A DNA stretch of 64,000 nt, taken from assembly GCF_004358165.1 (NCBI RefSeq), contig NZ_SMTG01000006.1:124001-188000 (forward strand), given 5' to 3'. Both the position numbers and the translations under genes were made by a program. Origin of the DNA: Luteimonas terrae. GTDB lineage: Bacteria > Pseudomonadota > Gammaproteobacteria > Xanthomonadales > Xanthomonadaceae. The notes below the pieces were generated by a model that did no database searches, was not told where the DNA came from, and saw only the letters and a program-made list of their open reading frames with translations. Each line of letters opens with the position of its first letter. Within the stretch, counting starts at the first letter, position 1. Positions 62,206 to 64,000 of this stretch are shown piece after piece.

Positions 62206-63372
62206 ATGACTTCGGATTGGACCCGCTTCGCCGCGATCGCGTGGCCCGTGCTCGTCGCCCTGCTGCTCGGCCTGGTGGTGCACTGGAGTCTGCGCAAACT
62301 CGCCCGTGCCGCCAGCCGACACGCGCGGGAGCATCTGCGTGCACGCATCGCGCAGGTCGTCGCGGTGCCGGCCGCGGTCGCGCTGCCCCTGCTGTTTCTC
62401 GCGGTCGCCTTGAATGCGACGCCGCTCGATCCGGTGCTGCTCGGCCAGCTGCGGCACTGGATCGCGATCGGCGGCATGTTGTGCCTGACCTGGCTGCTGG
62501 CACGCGCGGTGGGTGCGGTGGAGGACCGGATCCTGCGCGAGCATCCGGTCGACGTCGAAGACAATCTCACCGCGCGGCGCGTGCAGACGCAGACGCGCGT
62601 GATCAGCCGCGTGATCCAGGCCGGCGTGGTGCTGATCGGCGTGTCGCTGGCGTTGATGACCTTTCCGCAGGTGCGCCAGGTCGGCGCGGCGCTGCTCGCA
62701 TCGGCGGGCATCATCGGCCTGATCGCCGGCGTCGCCGCGCAGCCGGTGTTCGGCAATCTCATCGCCGGCCTGCAGATCGCGCTCGCGCAGCCGATCCGCC
62801 TCGACGACGTGGTGATCGTCGAAGGCGAGTGGGGCCGCATCGAGGAGATCACCTCGACCTACGTGGTCGTGCGCGTCTGGGACGAGCGTCGACTGGTGGT
62901 GCCGCTGCAGTGGTTCATTTCCAACCCGTTCCAGAACTGGACGCGCCAGACCGCGCAACTGCTGGGCACGGTGTTCCTGTGGCTGGACCATCGCGCGCCG
63001 ATACCGGTGATCCGCGAGGAGCTGCAGCGCATCTGCGAAGCCGACCCGCGTTGGGACAGACGTGTGTGCGTCACCCAGGTCACCGAAACCGACAAGCACA
63101 CCATCGAGGTGCGCCTGCTGGTCAGCGCGCGGAATTCCGGCGAGCTGTTCGATCTGCGCTGCGCGGTGCGCGAGGCGATGCTGGCCTTCCTCGATGCCCA
63201 TCACCCCAAGGCGCTGCCGCGCGTGCGCAACGAGGTCACCGACGGCGATGCGCGGCGCGCGGCCTCGCACACGGTCGCGCCGGTGGCGCATGGCGACACG
63301 CAGTCGCCGGGCGCCGAATCGGTGGCCCGCGGCGATCTCGACACGGGCTTGCCGGTCCGGCCTGCACAGTGA
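62206..63372 (+). CDS. mechanosensitive channel, MscS family
   Basis: 388 residues. Helices at about 10-30, 60-80, 90-110 and 145-170 precede the pore helix [40 protein letters not shown], the signature of the MscS domain. The beta domain ([15 protein letters not shown]) and the C-terminal domain with [15 protein letters not shown] follow. It should relieve hypo-osmotic shock. The start is uncertain: ATG 62206 is used, while GTG 62158 and TTG 62116 are in frame and would add 16 or 30 residues. Confidence 0.9.
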   Translation: MTSDWTRFAAIAWPVLVALLLGLVVHWSLRKLARAASRHAREHLRARIAQVVAVPAAVALPLLFLAVALNATPLDPVLLGQLRHWIAIGGMLCLTWLLARAVGAVEDRILREHPVDVEDNLTARRVQTQTRVISRVIQAGVVLIGVSLALMTFPQVRQVGAALLASAGIIGLIAGVAAQPVFGNLIAGLQIALAQPIRLDDVVIVEGEWGRIEEITSTYVVVRVWDERRLVVPLQWFISNPFQNWTRQTAQLLGTVFLWLDHRAPIPVIREELQRICEADPRWDRRVCVTQVTETDKHTIEVRLLVSARNSGELFDLRCAVREAMLAFLDAHHPKALPRVRNEVTDGDARRAASHTVAPVAHGDTQSPGAESVARGDLDTGLPVRPAQ

Positions 63373-63400
63373 CCGCTCGCATTCACCACGGAGCATCGCG

Positions 63401-64000
<600 letters not shown>

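Overview
The window is a high-GC, densely coded chromosomal segment that looks like a member of the Xanthomonadaceae/Lysobacteraceae (Lysobacter, Luteimonas or a relative). The family assignment rests on the thrABC operon, the ilvC-ilvG-ilvM/leuA/leuCDB gene order, the pcm-tolC-waaA-lpxL block, the UdgX/radical-SAM pair, and many ATGA or TGATG start-stop overlaps. It comes from the sequence alone; no database search was possible. No rRNA, tRNA, CRISPR array, phage or insertion sequence was seen. The last gene runs off the right edge.

Layout. (1) 1-5070: threonine operon thrABC behind a threonine/isoleucine-rich leader peptide and a complete attenuator. (2) 5090-6650: a secreted BON-domain protein and a type IB topoisomerase. 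(3) 6688-18647: a branched-chain amino acid supra-operon, ilvC-ilvG-ilvM-ilvE-ilvA-leuA-leuC-leuD-leuB-ilvD. It sits behind an Ile/Val/Leu-rich leader peptide and an attenuator with a perfect antiterminator alternative. (4) 18650-21562: small membrane and secreted proteins and an OmpA-type lipoprotein with an ADGSGT-type repeat domain. (5) 21590-33295: a tightly packed minus-strand array. In order of transcription it encodes an RND efflux adaptor, an RND pump, a thermostable-hemolysin-family protein, an AMP-forming acyl ligase, a heme-oxygenase-like diiron protein, an SDR, a TPR protein, a response regulator and a histidine kinase. A divergent TetR repressor and a perfect palindrome lie at its head. 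This is the best candidate for an under-described system. (6) 33375-41533: pcm, tolC, waaA, lpxL, an O-antigen-ligase-like protein, a glycosyltransferase, a zinc-finger protein and a pirin homologue. (7) 41600-51514: mixed housekeeping and stress genes (YceI, nitroreductase, ELM1-like, phosphoglycolate phosphatase, Na+/H+ antiporter, oligopeptidase A, TspO-like, EF-hand, PepSY). (8) 51657-54745: a UdgX uracil-DNA glycosylase fusion and its radical-SAM partner. (9) 54833-62079: a cytochrome c oxidase operon with fused subunits I and III, followed by HemJ, CtaG and a ferric-reductase-like flavoprotein. (10) 62206-64000: an MscS channel and a partial aldo/keto reductase.

How the genes work together. 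Regions 1 and 3 carry the route from aspartate semialdehyde to threonine and on to isoleucine, valine and leucine (the aspartokinase and homoserine dehydrogenase steps are fused in ThrA). Each has its own leader-peptide attenuator, so charged-tRNA supply for threonine/isoleucine and for Ile/Val/Leu should set expression. Region 5 reads as a unit that makes or modifies a fatty-acyl compound, possibly exports it, and senses something through a two-component system; the product is unknown. Six GC-rich palindromes of one dispersed family lie between genes, four of them in two similarly built inverted pairs.
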